Below are positions 44,276 to 56,713 of a stretch of 64,000 bases of DNA, piece by piece. Source of the stretch: a bacterium (GTDB taxonomy: Bacteria; Hydrothermota; Tepidihabitantia; Tepidihabitantales; Tepidihabitantaceae). The position numbers and the translations under genes are program-made. Position 1 is the first letter of the stretch; each line of letters begins with the position of its first letter. Where the stretch lies: contig DATJQV010000066.1 of the NCBI GenBank assembly GCA_035505375.1, positions 27,687 through 91,686 on the forward strand. Reading direction: 5' to 3'. The notes beneath the pieces were generated by a model. That model ran no database searches and was not told where the DNA came from. It saw only the letters and a program-made list of their open reading frames with translations.

Positions 44276-45300
44276 GCCCAAGAATAAGGGGATTCATCTC
44301 AACCCTGGGGCGGGTGCTGCTCTCGCTCGTGCTGCTCGGGCTATTGGCATGGCTCTTTCGGAACAAGCTGGGCGCATCCTGGCGCCTGATTCGCACCGCG
44401 CAGGTCGCGGCGCTCGCGCTGGCCGCGTTCTGGTACGTGACGTTCATCTTCGTGTCCTCGTGGCGCTGGCAGGTGTTGCTGAACGCGCGGGATCTGCGGT
44501 TCGGGGTGCTCTACCTGGCTCGGGTTTTCACGATTTCGCTCTTCTTCTGCAAGCTGCTGCCGACCTCGATCGGCGGTGACGTGATGCGGATTGCCTACAC
44601 CGCGCCGAAGGACCGTGCCGCCGAAGCGTTCTCGGCCACGCTGCTTGACCGGCTTATCGGGTTCACCAGCCTGATGTTCCTGGCAGTGGTCGTCGCCATC
44701 GGCCTGTTTGCCACGAGCGCCCAGTCGCGGGCGCTGGAGCTCACCGTGCTCGGCGTCCCGTTCCGCGGCCCCGGCATCCTGGTGCTCTTGTGCGCCGGGC
44801 TCGCGCTCCTGATGCTCGTCACGCTCACGTTCTTCAGCGACCGGGGACACCGGCTGGCCAACCGTCTGTTCGGCCGCATCCGGCTGCTCAGGCTCGGGGA
44901 GCGGCTCGACCGCGCCTACGATGCCGTCAAGCAGTACCGGCATCACCGCTCGGCGCTGGCGTTCAGCTTCATTGCCGGCATCGGCGTCCAGGCAGCGCTC
45001 GCGCTCGCGTGGTCCAGCGTTGCTCGTGCCATCGGCGGCACGGTGCCGCTGGTTTACTATTTTGTCTTCATTCCGCTCTTGAATATCGTCGTCAACATCC
45101 CGACCATCGGCGGGCTGGGCGTGCGCGAGTGGGCGTTTGTGCTCTTCTTCACGCCGACCTGGCTCACTGGGCACCTGGCCCAGGAACCGGCGCTCGCCAC
45201 CGCCTTGTTGTTCCTGGCGCTGGACCTGGTGTTTGCCCTGGCCGGGGGAGTGCTATTTGCCGTCACCGGACGGAAGGCCGTGAAAGGGGCCCCGGCATGA
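44272..45300 (+). CDS. Lysylphosphatidylglycerol synthase TM-like (AglD/UPF0104) membrane protein
   Basis: A 342-residue protein with about eight membrane segments, of the flippase-like LPG_synthase_TM family. Characteristic blocks are WRWQVLLNARD, LFFCKLLPTSIGGDVMRIAY, SATLLDRLIGF and NIPTIGGLGVREWAFVLFF. Members are often paired with polyprenyl glycosyltransferases in glycolipid or glycan export, as here with the gene just upstream. The TTG start overlaps the upstream stop codon (TTGA). Confidence 0.82.
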   Translation: MSPRIRGFISTLGRVLLSLVLLGLLAWLFRNKLGASWRLIRTAQVAALALAAFWYVTFIFVSSWRWQVLLNARDLRFGVLYLARVFTISLFFCKLLPTSIGGDVMRIAYTAPKDRAAEAFSATLLDRLIGFTSLMFLAVVVAIGLFATSAQSRALELTVLGVPFRGPGILVLLCAGLALLMLVTLTFFSDRGHRLANRLFGRIRLLRLGERLDRAYDAVKQYRHHRSALAFSFIAGIGVQAALALAWSSVARAIGGTVPLVYYFVFIPLLNIVVNIPTIGGLGVREWAFVLFFTPTWLTGHLAQEPALATALLFLALDLVFALAGGVLFAVTGRKAVKGAPA

Positions 45301-45427
45301 AGGGTTCAAGCAGAGAGACCGAGGGGTCGATGATTCCGGGGTTTGAATGTTCGGACTCCGGCATCCCGGACCCCTTGAATCCTTCAGGTGCGCTCGGTCC
45401 CAATTCTCGAATCCTGGAGTCCTTTTC
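45301..45427. repeat. Word-repeat hairpin between the flippase-like gene and hisC
   Basis: The left part (45301-45350) and right part (45369-45425) are complementary in words such as GGGTTCAAG with CTTGAATCC and GATTCCGGGG with CCCGGACCCC. The core, TGTTCGGACTCCGGCATCC (from about 45349), is similar to the core of the hairpin at 56627 (TGTTCGGACGCTGGAATCC). Confidence 0.5.
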
Positions 45428-45445
45428 TGACGAAGGAGGATGACA

Positions 45446-46540
45446 GTGCTACCAGTTCCTAGACCGAATATCGAAGGGATCCGGCCCTACAAACCGGGCA
45501 AACCGATTGAGCAGGTTGTGCGTGAGTTGGGCATCAAGGGACCGGTCATCAAACTTGCATCAAACGAGAATCCGCTGGGACCGTCACCGCGCGCCGTCGC
45601 GGCTTTGCGCCGGGCCCTGCCCGAGATGCACTACTACCCTGAGGACTCCGGCTACGAGCTGCGGGCCAAACTCGGCGCGATGTTCAAGGTCGACCTGGAC
45701 TCGATGCTGCTCGGGAACGGCTCGGTGGACCTGATAATGATGGCCTGTCTGGCCTATCTGGAGCCGGGCGACGAGTTCGTCATGTCCGACCATTCGTTCG
45801 TGATGGCGCGAATCGGCGCCGCGATCATGAACGCCAAGCTGGTCGAGGTGCCGACGCTGGAATACACGCACGACCTGGAGCGGATGCTGGCCAGCATCAC
45901 GGCGCGGACAAAGATAGTCTATATCGACAATCCGATAAACCCGCTCGGGACGATCACCACCAGAGACGCGCTGAACGAGTTCATGACCAAGGTGCCGGAG
46001 CACGTGCTGGTCATCATCGACGAGGCATATTCCGAGTACATTTCCAGCCGGGACTACCCCAAGGCACTCGACTACTACAACCAGAACAAGAACGTGCTGA
46101 TCCTGCACACATTCTCGAAGATCTATGGCCTGGCCGGCCTGCGTATCGGCTACGGCATTGCGCGTCCGGAGATCATCGGCTGCCTGGCCAAGGGCAGGCT
46201 TCCTTTCAACACCAGCCGCGCCGCCCAGGCTGCAGCCGTGGCCGCGCTCGACGACAAGCGCCACGTCGTGCGCAGCCGGCAGACGAACGAGGCAGGCAAG
46301 GAGTTCTTCTACCGGGAACTGAAGAAGCTGAACAAGGTCTTTTTCCTGAAGAGCTTTGCCAACTTCGTGTTCATCAACTTCGCGGTTGACGCCCAGGAGA
46401 TATTCGAGGAACTGCAGCACCGGGGCGTAATCGCCCGGACGGTGAAAGAGTACAAGTTCCCGAACGCTCTGCGCGTCTCAGTCGGCACGGCCGCCGAGAA
46501 CAAGCGGTTCATCAAGGCGCTGTGTGAAATCGTCCGGTAG
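45446..46540 (+). CDS. hisC: Histidinol-phosphate aminotransferase
   Basis: A PLP-dependent class I/II aminotransferase of histidine synthesis, about 364 residues. The family blocks are KLASNENPLGPSPRAVAALR, MHYYPEDSGYELRAKL, GNGSVDLIMM, IDNPINPLGT and the PLP-Lys in HTFSKIYGLAGLRIGYG. GTG 45446 is chosen because AAGGAGG lies six bases before it; the ATG at 45440 touches the ribosome-binding site directly. Other aminotransferase roles (for instance aromatic amino acids) are possible since no other his gene is nearby. Confidence 0.88.
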   Translation: MLPVPRPNIEGIRPYKPGKPIEQVVRELGIKGPVIKLASNENPLGPSPRAVAALRRALPEMHYYPEDSGYELRAKLGAMFKVDLDSMLLGNGSVDLIMMACLAYLEPGDEFVMSDHSFVMARIGAAIMNAKLVEVPTLEYTHDLERMLASITARTKIVYIDNPINPLGTITTRDALNEFMTKVPEHVLVIIDEAYSEYISSRDYPKALDYYNQNKNVLILHTFSKIYGLAGLRIGYGIARPEIIGCLAKGRLPFNTSRAAQAAAVAALDDKRHVVRSRQTNEAGKEFFYRELKKLNKVFFLKSFANFVFINFAVDAQEIFEELQHRGVIARTVKEYKFPNALRVSVGTAAENKRFIKALCEIVR

Positions 46541-46700
46541 GCCACCGGACTGCTAGCCCCACGATTACGGGCTCGTCGCCGTGTCTACTCGCTGGCGGCA
46601 CATCGGCCGGCGACAGGACGGCGGTCCGGAAGCAGGCCACCCCGACGCGAGACGGCCTCAAAGGCAATGGCTGCGGGTTCGTCCCAGGAAGCCCAGTTTC

Positions 46701-46729
46701 TTGACATCAGACAGCCAGCGAGTTAGCAT
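46701..46729 (+). promoter_or_regulatory. Promoter-like pair upstream of the HEAT-repeat gene
   Basis: TTGACA (46701-46706), 17 bases and TAGCAT (46724-46729). It would give a leader of about 170 bases. The rest of the 46541-46909 gap shows no gene. Confidence 0.4.
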
Positions 46730-46909
46730 CTCAGAACGCCGGGGAAAGTGCGTGCAGTCTAACCGCCGACCCAGCGGCGTCAACCGCGGGCGCGTGACGG
46801 CCCGATGATGTTCGTCTGCGTCCGCGCTGCTTTGTCTCCGGCACTACATATATGACCACAATATCCGCAGTACCGCCGGCACCACAGGCGGAGGCCTGAG
46901 CCGCGGGCG

Positions 46910-48709
46910 ATGCTCTTTCTCCGCCGAAAGCCGAAGGAAGGCCGAGCGGCTCTGGATGAGTTCCTGGCCGCATGGGAGAAGCTCGAGGCCTTCGATCCAA
47001 GAGAACGTCGCGACCCGGCCGGGCGGCTGGCCGACTTTCTGAATACCATCCCGCCGAATGTCGAGAACGGCAAGCGACTGTTGGCCGAGGCGGGCGGGCA
47101 GGGAACGAGCAGCAGCGTCGACTATCTAATGGATGTCGTCAGTCGGCTCCCGGTGGTGCCTTCCGGCCGCGAGCAGCTCCCTGCCGAACCGGATGTCCCA
47201 TGGGAGAAGCTTGAGTCAGAGGCAGGACCCATCGCCAGGGTAGTGAACCGATTCCGGGTTCAGGAGCTGGCGGCAGTCAGCGGCCCGGGACGGGAGCGCG
47301 TCGACCGTCTGCGAAACCGCGTCCGCGAAATCGGACGGTGGGCGGACCCGACTGAGTATGCCGGGGCGATGCAGGAGCTGGAGGCAGCGGTCGCCGAGCT
47401 GGACCGCACGCTGGCGGAGCACGACAAGGCTCATCCCGAGTTCCGGCAGTATCTGAATCAGCTGAGCCAGTTGGGCGGATTGAGGGATGCAGGATTCAAG
47501 GCCCTCGTGGCAGTGGCGCCGCCCGAAGGACTGGCCGTGATTGTCGAGGCGCTGAGCGACCCGAAGCCTGAGCGAGTCCAGCTCGCGCTCGACGTGCTGC
47601 TCGCCCGAGGCTGGCAGCCCACCACCATTGACGAGAAGCTCGACTGGCTCTGCGCCCAGGCTAGGCGACCGGACCTTCGCGCCAAGGCACTGGCCGAGCT
47701 GTCGAAGCTCGTCGTCCAGACCACCGACCCGGTATTGCTGGTTGATGTTATCGAGCCCAGGTTCGCGCGCGAGGGACTGACCGACCTGCAGGAGGAAGGG
47801 CTGCCCGACCTCAGGGCCGGTTTGCTCGAGCACATCGCCGCTTTGGGCGGCGAACGCGCCGCTTCGAGGCTGGTCGCGGTGCTCGAGTCGCATACGGAGC
47901 CGCCGAGCCTGAAGGTGACGGTCATCCGCCTGCTGGCCAGGTCAAACGCGCCGGAGTCAGTCAGGCTTCTGACCGATGCCATGAGCAGCGTTGAGACCGA
48001 AGTGCGGACCGCCGCGACCCAGGCGCTGGCCGAAGTCCGGACCGAGCCGGGAACGCCGGACAGGGCCGCAGTGCTTGACCGGCTGGTATTCGCGCTGCGC
48101 GACGGAGAGCCGGTTGTCCGCGACGCCGCGGTCGAATCACTTAGAAAGTACCCGGACGCGACCGGACAATTGGTGCAGACGCTGCTTGAAGACCGGAATC
48201 CGGCCGCGCGCGAGTCGGCGGCCAGAACTTTCGCCAGCGGGCTCTCACCCGATGCCGCCGCCACGGACGCCCTGACTCGTGCACTCTCCGACGAGGACGC
48301 GGCAGTGCGCCGCGCCGCGGCCGAGGCACTGGCGTCCCAGAGCCGCATGCCGTCCGACCCCGAAGGAAAGCTGCGCTATCTTGCGGCCAGGCAGGACTGG
48401 CGAGGAGTCCGGCAGGCGGGGCGCGCGGCGATCCCGCAGCTTGTACCATTGCTCAAGGACCGCGACGAGACCGTGCGGTTGGAAGTGGTGAAGGTGCTCG
48501 GCTCGCTGCGAGAGCGTGCGGTCGCTTCCGAGGTCAGCCATCTGCTTTCGGACGCGAGCCAGGAAGTACGAAGGCAGGCTGCTGTCGCCCTCGCCGCGCT
48601 GGGCGACTCGTCTCAGGCCGCCGCCCTGCGCACGGCGATGGCCAAGGAAGGTTTCGAGGAAGTGCGGAAAGAGATGGAGAGCGCGATTCGGCGGCTGGAG
48701 AAGGCATGA
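46910..48709 (+). CDS. HEAT-repeat protein
   Basis: A 599-residue, all-helical, cytoplasmic-looking protein. From about residue 170 it is built of HEAT/PBS-lyase-like repeats: DPKPERVQLALDVLLARG, EPPSLKVTVIRLLARSNAPE, SVETEVRTAATQALAEV, GEPVVRDAAVESLRKY, NPAARESAARTFASG, DEDAAVRRAAAEALASQ, DRDETVRLEVVKVLGSL and DASQEVRRQAAVALAALGD. The N-terminal part has predicted coiled helices. Probably a scaffold for protein interaction; the partner is unknown. It precedes secA, from which it is separated by a word-repeat hairpin. Confidence 0.8.
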   Translation: MLFLRRKPKEGRAALDEFLAAWEKLEAFDPRERRDPAGRLADFLNTIPPNVENGKRLLAEAGGQGTSSSVDYLMDVVSRLPVVPSGREQLPAEPDVPWEKLESEAGPIARVVNRFRVQELAAVSGPGRERVDRLRNRVREIGRWADPTEYAGAMQELEAAVAELDRTLAEHDKAHPEFRQYLNQLSQLGGLRDAGFKALVAVAPPEGLAVIVEALSDPKPERVQLALDVLLARGWQPTTIDEKLDWLCAQARRPDLRAKALAELSKLVVQTTDPVLLVDVIEPRFAREGLTDLQEEGLPDLRAGLLEHIAALGGERAASRLVAVLESHTEPPSLKVTVIRLLARSNAPESVRLLTDAMSSVETEVRTAATQALAEVRTEPGTPDRAAVLDRLVFALRDGEPVVRDAAVESLRKYPDATGQLVQTLLEDRNPAARESAARTFASGLSPDAAATDALTRALSDEDAAVRRAAAEALASQSRMPSDPEGKLRYLAARQDWRGVRQAGRAAIPQLVPLLKDRDETVRLEVVKVLGSLRERAVASEVSHLLSDASQEVRRQAAVALAALGDSSQAAALRTAMAKEGFEEVRKEMESAIRRLEKA

Positions 48710-48717
48710 CGAGGAAC

Positions 48718-48808
48718 CGGGCAGTTCAGAACTCAGAATCCAGAAACCAGAATGTAGAATGTCCGGCCTTTCTGACTTCTGATTTCTGCTATCTGATTCC
48801 TGCATTAT
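48718..48808. repeat. Word-repeat hairpin between the HEAT gene and secA
   Basis: The left arm (48722-48757) repeats CAGAATCCAGAAACCAGAAT; the right arm (48770-48805) repeats TTCTGACTTCTGATTTCTGC. The core is TGTCCGGCC. The arms are complementary over most of their length. Confidence 0.55.
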
Positions 48809-48823
48809 CTGTGGGCCGCTAGC

Positions 48824-51958
<3,135 letters not shown>

Positions 51959-52070
51959 CAGGCGGCCCAGGCGGCCTGCGTCTGAAGATGCCGGCTCCGT
52001 GAATCGCGAAAACCGGACTGCGGCCCTGATGCCGGGGTCGGGTCCGACAGAAGCTCACTAAGGAGGAGCG

Positions 52071-52469
52071 ATGGCACAAGGCAACAAGAGCCGTATCATA
52101 ATCTGGACGATCGTCGGCATACTCGTCGTGCTCGCGGTGGTGATGTTCGTCACCAGGCCGAAGAACGTCGGCGGGAAGCCCATAAACGCGACCGGGTACG
52201 TGCGCGCGCAGGAGTACCAGTTCAAGCTGCTCGAGCGGAAGGCTGCGGCGGCCCAGTCCCAGTTCCCGAATGCACCGGCCGACGTGTGGCAGAAGATAGC
52301 GGACCAGATAGCCCAGGGCCGGACGATCATGGCTGAAATGCCCGCGCTGACCGATCAGAAGGACCTGCGGGCCAGGAGGGACTCGGTTGACAACTGCCAA
52401 GCCGTAGGCCTGCAGTTGCTGACCAGTGTCACCGGCAAGAAAGCCAAAGGGAACGCTGGCGGGAAGTAG
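52071..52469 (+). CDS. Small single-span membrane protein, first of a tandem pair
   Basis: A 132-residue protein with one N-terminal membrane helix (SRIIIWTIVGILVVLAVVMF) followed by VTRPKNVGG and a helical, soluble tail with a basic end. No family is recognised. It resembles the protein at 52649 (SRYIVWALVGIVVIVGIVLF then VTAPKKAP), so the two are paralogues. GGAGGAGCG precedes the ATG. A strong hairpin lies between the two genes. Confidence 0.65.
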   Translation: MAQGNKSRIIIWTIVGILVVLAVVMFVTRPKNVGGKPINATGYVRAQEYQFKLLERKAAAAQSQFPNAPADVWQKIADQIAQGRTIMAEMPALTDQKDLRARRDSVDNCQAVGLQLLTSVTGKKAKGNAGGK

Positions 52470-52532
52470 CAGGTAATGACCGGCAGGTGGTCGCGCAGCG
52501 GCCACTTCGTGAGCGGCAGGTAAGTAGTTGCG

Positions 52533-52562
52533 GGCCGGCCCCGAGCATGATCGGGGCCGGCC
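52533..52562. terminator. GC-rich hairpin between the paired small genes
   Basis: A perfect 12-bp stem, GGCCGGCCCCGA and TCGGGGCCGGCC, around a 6-base loop, followed by TCGTCTTGG. It could end or attenuate transcription between the two small membrane-protein genes. Confidence 0.5.
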
Positions 52563-52648
52563 TCGTCTTGGACGCCACGGAGTTTGACGGGGCTCTGGTT
52601 GGCGCTAAACTTCGTGGGCGTGAACACAAGCATCCGGAGGAAAGCACC

Positions 52649-53041
52649 ATGAGCAGATATATTGTCTGGGCTCTGGTCGGAATCGTCGTAATCGTCGGTA
52701 TCGTGCTGTTCGTGACGGCGCCAAAGAAAGCGCCAGCCTCCAAGCTGACTCTCGATTTGGTGAAGAGCGGGGTGGCGGACGCGGATACGCAAATGGGCCG
52801 ACTCGTCGCCCGAGCCGATGCGGCGAGGAGGCACATTGCGCCCGGCGCCGGTTCCCAAAGTCTCGTGGAGGCCGACAGTCTTCTGGCGCAGGCCCGCGAG
52901 AAACTGGGTCAGGCGGATACGGCGACCGATCTCAAGCAAGCCACGCAGCTATTGACCGATGGTCGAGTGGCGCTGCGCAAGGCACGGCGGGCGGTCGAAC
53001 TGGCGACGAAGCCGGGTTCGCGTCCTCCGGGCAGTCAATAG
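52649..53041 (+). CDS. Small single-span membrane protein, second of a tandem pair
   Basis: A 130-residue paralogue of the preceding gene: one N-terminal membrane helix, then VTAPKKAPASKLTLDLVKSG and a long helical region (LVEADSLLAQAREKLGQADT, TQLLTDGRVALRKARRAVEL) that may form a coiled coil or bundle outside the membrane. CCGGAGGAAAGCACC before ATG 52649 fixes the start; the frame is open further upstream but that part covers the hairpin and is not coding. Confidence 0.7.
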   Translation: MSRYIVWALVGIVVIVGIVLFVTAPKKAPASKLTLDLVKSGVADADTQMGRLVARADAARRHIAPGAGSQSLVEADSLLAQAREKLGQADTATDLKQATQLLTDGRVALRKARRAVELATKPGSRPPGSQ

Positions 53042-53107
53042 GCGAGTGACGCGCTGCTCCGGCGATGCGTCGCGCCTCATGCCGGACGTGCAGCGCGGCC
53101 TCAGCGG

Positions 53108-53992
53108 TTAGTAGTAGACGTAGCGCAGGCGGGGGAATCCGAATCCGCCGAACAGCCCCTCGGCCGTTCCTTCAAGCATGTCCCGCAGCCATGAATTCAG
53201 GTGGTGGCCGGGCTGGACAAGCCGCGGCTCGCCCTCGATGCCGCAGAGTGACGCGGCGATGCGCTTGGCATCTTCGAAGGTCCCTAGCGTGTCAACCAGC
53301 CCGTAGGCAAGAGCCTGGCGGCCGGTCATGATTCGGCCGTCCGCGAACGCCAGGACGCTGTCTTTCGGGATTTTCCGTTCGGTGCTGACGATCGAGACAA
53401 ACTGGTCGTAGGCGTCGGTCACGACGCCCTGGAGCAGTTCGCGGTCCTGGTCGGTCATGTCGCGAAACGGCGAGCCGATGTCCTTGTGGATTCGGGACTT
53501 CACGACTTCGACCTTGATTCCGACTTTGTCCATCAGGCCTTTGACAACCGGGAATTCCATGATTACCCCGATCGAACCAGTGAGGGTCTGCGGGTTGGCG
53601 ACTATCCTGGTCGCCGGAGCCGATACGTAGTAGCCCCCGGACGCGGCCAGGGAACCCATGGAAACGATGATCGGCATGCCGCCATTGCGGATGCGACAGA
53701 TCTCCTCGTAGATCTCGTGAGACGGCGAAGTCATCCCGCCCGGGCTATCGACCCGAATCAGGATGCCCTTGACCAGCGGGTTGTGTTCAAGTGACTTGAG
53801 CTGGCGGACGGTTTCGGTCGCATCAACGATGGTGCCCTTGATCTCGATGTAGCCGAGGGCCTTGTTCCAGGTCTTGACGCCGGAGACACCGGATCCTGAA
53901 CCGGCGACGAGGAAGGCAACGGACAGGCCGAGCATGACCGCCAGCAGCGCGGCCGCGACGACAATGAGGACTATGACGGTACTACGCTTCAC
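53108..53992 (-). CDS. sppA: Signal peptide peptidase SppA
   Basis: A membrane-anchored serine protease that degrades cleaved signal peptides. The 294-residue protein has an N-terminal membrane helix, then GILIRVDSPGGMTSPSHEIY, the nucleophile Ser in VSMGSLAASGGYYVSAPA, SIGVIMEF and the general-base Lys in VVKSRIHKDIGSPFRDM. This is the short, single-domain form. It lies eight bases downstream of the tRNA-Ile gene on the same strand and may be read from the same promoter. Confidence 0.9.
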   Translation of the reverse strand: MKRSTVIVLIVVAAALLAVMLGLSVAFLVAGSGSGVSGVKTWNKALGYIEIKGTIVDATETVRQLKSLEHNPLVKGILIRVDSPGGMTSPSHEIYEEICRIRNGGMPIIVSMGSLAASGGYYVSAPATRIVANPQTLTGSIGVIMEFPVVKGLMDKVGIKVEVVKSRIHKDIGSPFRDMTDQDRELLQGVVTDAYDQFVSIVSTERKIPKDSVLAFADGRIMTGRQALAYGLVDTLGTFEDAKRIAASLCGIEGEPRLVQPGHHLNSWLRDMLEGTAEGLFGGFGFPRLRYVYY

Positions 53993-53999
53993 GGGAGAA

Positions 54000-54072
<73 letters not shown>

Positions 54073-54112
54073 GGTCGGGTCGGACGCAGCGGACCGGTCT
54101 GACCCGTCGGAC

Positions 54113-54140
54113 ATCTTACGGAAAGCAGACACGGAGTCAA
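54113..54140 (-). promoter_or_regulatory. Promoter of tRNA-Ile
   Basis: TTGACT (54140-54135), 16 bases and TAAGAT (54118-54113), overlapping the end of cysS. Transcription would begin about 34 bases before the mature tRNA. Confidence 0.45.
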
Positions 54141-55522
54141 GGACGCGGCTTGACACGCGGGCCCGACGGTGTGTCCTCGACCAGAAAACCCAACTCGGCA
54201 ACCTGACCGCGCAGGCGGTCCGATTCGGCCCAGTCCTTTGCCTTCCGAGCCCGCTCGCGGGCGGCGACCAACTCCTCCACCTGGCCCGGGACGCCTGCCG
54301 CAGCATCCACCAGCCGTGCCAGCCCCAGTCCAAGGACGAGGTCGAGGTCGAGAATGGCGTCCCAGGCGGCGCGGTCCTGGCGCTGGTTTCCCTCCCTGAC
54401 AAGGCTCCAAACCGCAGCCAGGCCCTGAGGGATGTTGAGGTCGTCGGCGACGGCGTCCTTGAACTCCTGTCGATAGGGCTCGGTCCAGGCGGAGTCTTTC
54501 ACCGGCCAGGTCTGTGCGTTGCGGCCGAAGTCGGCCAGGCCAAGCAGCGAGTTCTGTGCACCCTGCAGCGATTCGGCGGTGAAACTGAGGGGCATGCGAT
54601 ACAGGGCCGTCTGGCAGAGATAGCGGAAACCGGCCGGCGAGATGCCTCGTTTCTCCAACTCGGAAACGGTCACGAGGTTGCCCTCGGACTTGCCCATCCT
54701 GGCGTCGCCAATGACGAGGAAAGCGTTGTGCATCCAGCGCGCGACCACCTCCTTGCCGGTGGCGGCGAAGTTCTGGGCGCGCTCATTGGTGTGGTGAACC
54801 GGTATGTGGTCGATGCCGCCGGTGTGAATGTCAAAGCGCTCGCCCAGATACTTGATGGACATGGCCGAACACTCAAGGTGCCAGCCGGGAAATCCCCGGC
54901 CCCAGGGCGAATCCCACTGCATCAGGTGTTTGGGCTGGTTCGTAATCCAGAGCGCGAAGTCGGACGGGTTGCGGCGTTCCGGGTCGACCTTGGTGCGCGC
55001 GCCGGCCTGCTGCTCAGCCAGGTTCAGCCGCGACAGCAGCGGGTAATCCGGGTACTTACCGGTGTCGAATACCAGGCCGACCGACGTGCGGTAGGCGAAA
55101 CCGTTCGCCTCGATGCGGCGGACGAGTTCAATCATGTCGGCGATATGCTCGGTGGCCCGACAGACGATGTGTGGCCGCTCGATGTTCAGCTTGTCCGCGT
55201 CGGTGAAGAAAGCCTGCTCATAGAACCGGGCGATATCCTCCGGCCGTTTCCCCTCCTGGCGCGCGCCCTTCTCCAGCTTGTCCTCGCCGATGTCTTCGTC
55301 GCTCGTGAGGTGCCCGACGTCGGTGACGTTCATCACGTGCTTCACCTCGTAGCCGAGGTACTCCATGACGCGACGCAGCGTGTCGGAGAAGACGTAGGCG
55401 CGGAAGTTGCCGACGTGGGCGTACATGTAGACGGTCGGGCCGCAGGTATAGATTCCTACCTTGCCGGGCACAATCGGTACGAACTCGTCCTTGCGGCGCG
55501 TGAGGGTATTGTACAGCTTCAT
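54137..55522 (-). CDS. cysS: Cysteinyl-tRNA synthetase
   Basis: Class I synthetase of 461 residues. The N terminus KVGIYTCGPTVYMYAHVGNF carries the zinc Cys and the HIGH-type motif (AHVGN). GFPGWHLECSAM supplies further zinc ligands, DIHTGGIDHIPVHHTNERAQ is the substrate block, and the KMSKS site is RMGKSEGN. Length and domain order are normal. The ATG has no Shine-Dalgarno site and lies nine bases after a strong -10 box. Confidence 0.95.
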   Translation of the reverse strand: MKLYNTLTRRKDEFVPIVPGKVGIYTCGPTVYMYAHVGNFRAYVFSDTLRRVMEYLGYEVKHVMNVTDVGHLTSDEDIGEDKLEKGARQEGKRPEDIARFYEQAFFTDADKLNIERPHIVCRATEHIADMIELVRRIEANGFAYRTSVGLVFDTGKYPDYPLLSRLNLAEQQAGARTKVDPERRNPSDFALWITNQPKHLMQWDSPWGRGFPGWHLECSAMSIKYLGERFDIHTGGIDHIPVHHTNERAQNFAATGKEVVARWMHNAFLVIGDARMGKSEGNLVTVSELEKRGISPAGFRYLCQTALYRMPLSFTAESLQGAQNSLLGLADFGRNAQTWPVKDSAWTEPYRQEFKDAVADDLNIPQGLAAVWSLVREGNQRQDRAAWDAILDLDLVLGLGLARLVDAAAGVPGQVEELVAARERARKAKDWAESDRLRGQVAELGFLVEDTPSGPRVKPRP

Positions 55523-55531
55523 CGCAACGGC

Positions 55532-55560
55532 ATTCTAGTCGCAGAAACCCTGTTGGTCAA
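55532..55560 (-). promoter_or_regulatory. Promoter of cysS
   Basis: TTGACC (55560-55555), 17 bases and TAGAAT (55537-55532) on the minus strand; 5 of 6 matches in each box. The leader would be only about three bases. Upstream, 55561-55630 contains word-like repeats (TTCTCTTGGTGTCTTTGTGG). Confidence 0.6.
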
Positions 55561-55647
55561 ACCCAGAGCCAGGCTCGGACCCAGGTTCCTGACCATAGGT
55601 TCTCTTGGTGTCTTTGTGGTGAAATCCGGTTCGGTTCGGCTCTGCCG

Positions 55648-56637
55648 TCACGCCAGCGGCGTTCGCGCGGCGGCCGCGAGGTCGAGTGGCGAAGGGCCGA
55701 ACCGCGCAAACCGCTCGATGCCGGCCGCGGCAATCATCGCCGCATTGTCGGTGCAATACGCGGGCCGCGGGACTAACAGCTTGAACTCGTGGCGCGCGGC
55801 CAGTTCAGCCAGCCGCTCGCGCAGGTGGCCGTTGGCCGCGACGCCGCCGGATACACCGACTACTCGGCATCCAGTCTTGCGGACTGCCTGCTCGATACGA
55901 CGCGTGACCGCCGCGACTGCGGCGCGCTGGAAGGACGCGGCGACGTCGGCGCGCGGTGTGTCAGGGTGGTCGCGTCGGTGGTAGAGCACGGCTGTCTTCA
56001 GCCCGGAGAAACTGAAGTCCAATCCGCCGGGATCGGGCACCGGGAAGTCGATGCTCGCTCTCCCTTCGCGGCTCAGCTTCTCAATCTCGGCGCCGCCCGG
56101 ATACGGCAGGCCGAGCAGCTTCGCCACCTTGTCGAAGGCTTCACCGCAGGCGTCGTCGATCGTCGAGCCGAGCAAGCGGTACCGGCACCAATCCTCAACC
56201 ACCAGTAACTCGGTGTGTCCGCCGGAGAGTATCGCCGTCAGGAACGGCGGCTCGATCTCCGGGTATTCAAGGCGGATGGCGAAGAGATGGCCCTCAAGGT
56301 GATTCACCCCGACGAACGGTATGCCCAGACCGTAGCTCAACGCCTTGGCGAACGGCAGACCCACGAGCAGGGCGCCCATCAGTCCGGGCGTGTTCGTCAC
56401 CGCTACCAGGGACAGGTCGGTCCCGGCGACGCCCGACTCGGCAAGCGCGGCATCGACTACCGGGACGATCGTCTTCATGTGAGCGCGGGCAGCGAGCTCC
56501 GGCACTACTCCGCCGTACTCCGCGTGCACGAGCTGCGACGACACGATGCTCGAGAGCACGGTTGTCCGTCCGCTCACGACGCTCGCCGCCGTCTCGTCAC
56601 AAGACGTCTCGATGCCGAGGCAGGTCGGAGGATTCAA
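55648..56637 (-). CDS. tsaD: tRNA threonylcarbamoyladenosine biosynthesis protein TsaD
   Basis: TsaD transfers the threonylcarbamoyl group to A37 of ANN-decoding tRNAs. The 329-residue protein has LGIETSCDETAASVV, PELAARAHMKTIVPVVDAAL, the metal site VNHLEGHLFA, ILSGGHTELLVV, DFSFSGLKTAV and GVSGGVAANGHLR. The start appears to be a TTG at 56637, lying within a word-repeat arm; LGIETSCDETA follows six codons later, so the arm encodes the first residues. Confidence 0.94.
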   Translation of the reverse strand: MNPPTCLGIETSCDETAASVVSGRTTVLSSIVSSQLVHAEYGGVVPELAARAHMKTIVPVVDAALAESGVAGTDLSLVAVTNTPGLMGALLVGLPFAKALSYGLGIPFVGVNHLEGHLFAIRLEYPEIEPPFLTAILSGGHTELLVVEDWCRYRLLGSTIDDACGEAFDKVAKLLGLPYPGGAEIEKLSREGRASIDFPVPDPGGLDFSFSGLKTAVLYHRRDHPDTPRADVAASFQRAAVAAVTRRIEQAVRKTGCRVVGVSGGVAANGHLRERLAELAARHEFKLLVPRPAYCTDNAAMIAAAGIERFARFGPSPLDLAAAARTPLA

Positions 56638-56710
56638 GGACTCAAGGATTCGAAGGGTCGAGTGTTCGGACGCTGGAATCCTCGACTCCCTGGTTCCTTG
56701 ACTCCTTCCG
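56627..56710. repeat. Word-repeat hairpin between the YbbR gene and tsaD
   Basis: The left arm (56627-56665) repeats GGATTCAAGGACTCAAGGAT; the right arm (56674-56710) repeats the complement CTCGACTCCCTGGTTCCTTG. The core GTTCGGACGCTGG resembles the core at 45349. Confidence 0.55.
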
Positions 56711-56713
56711 GCG

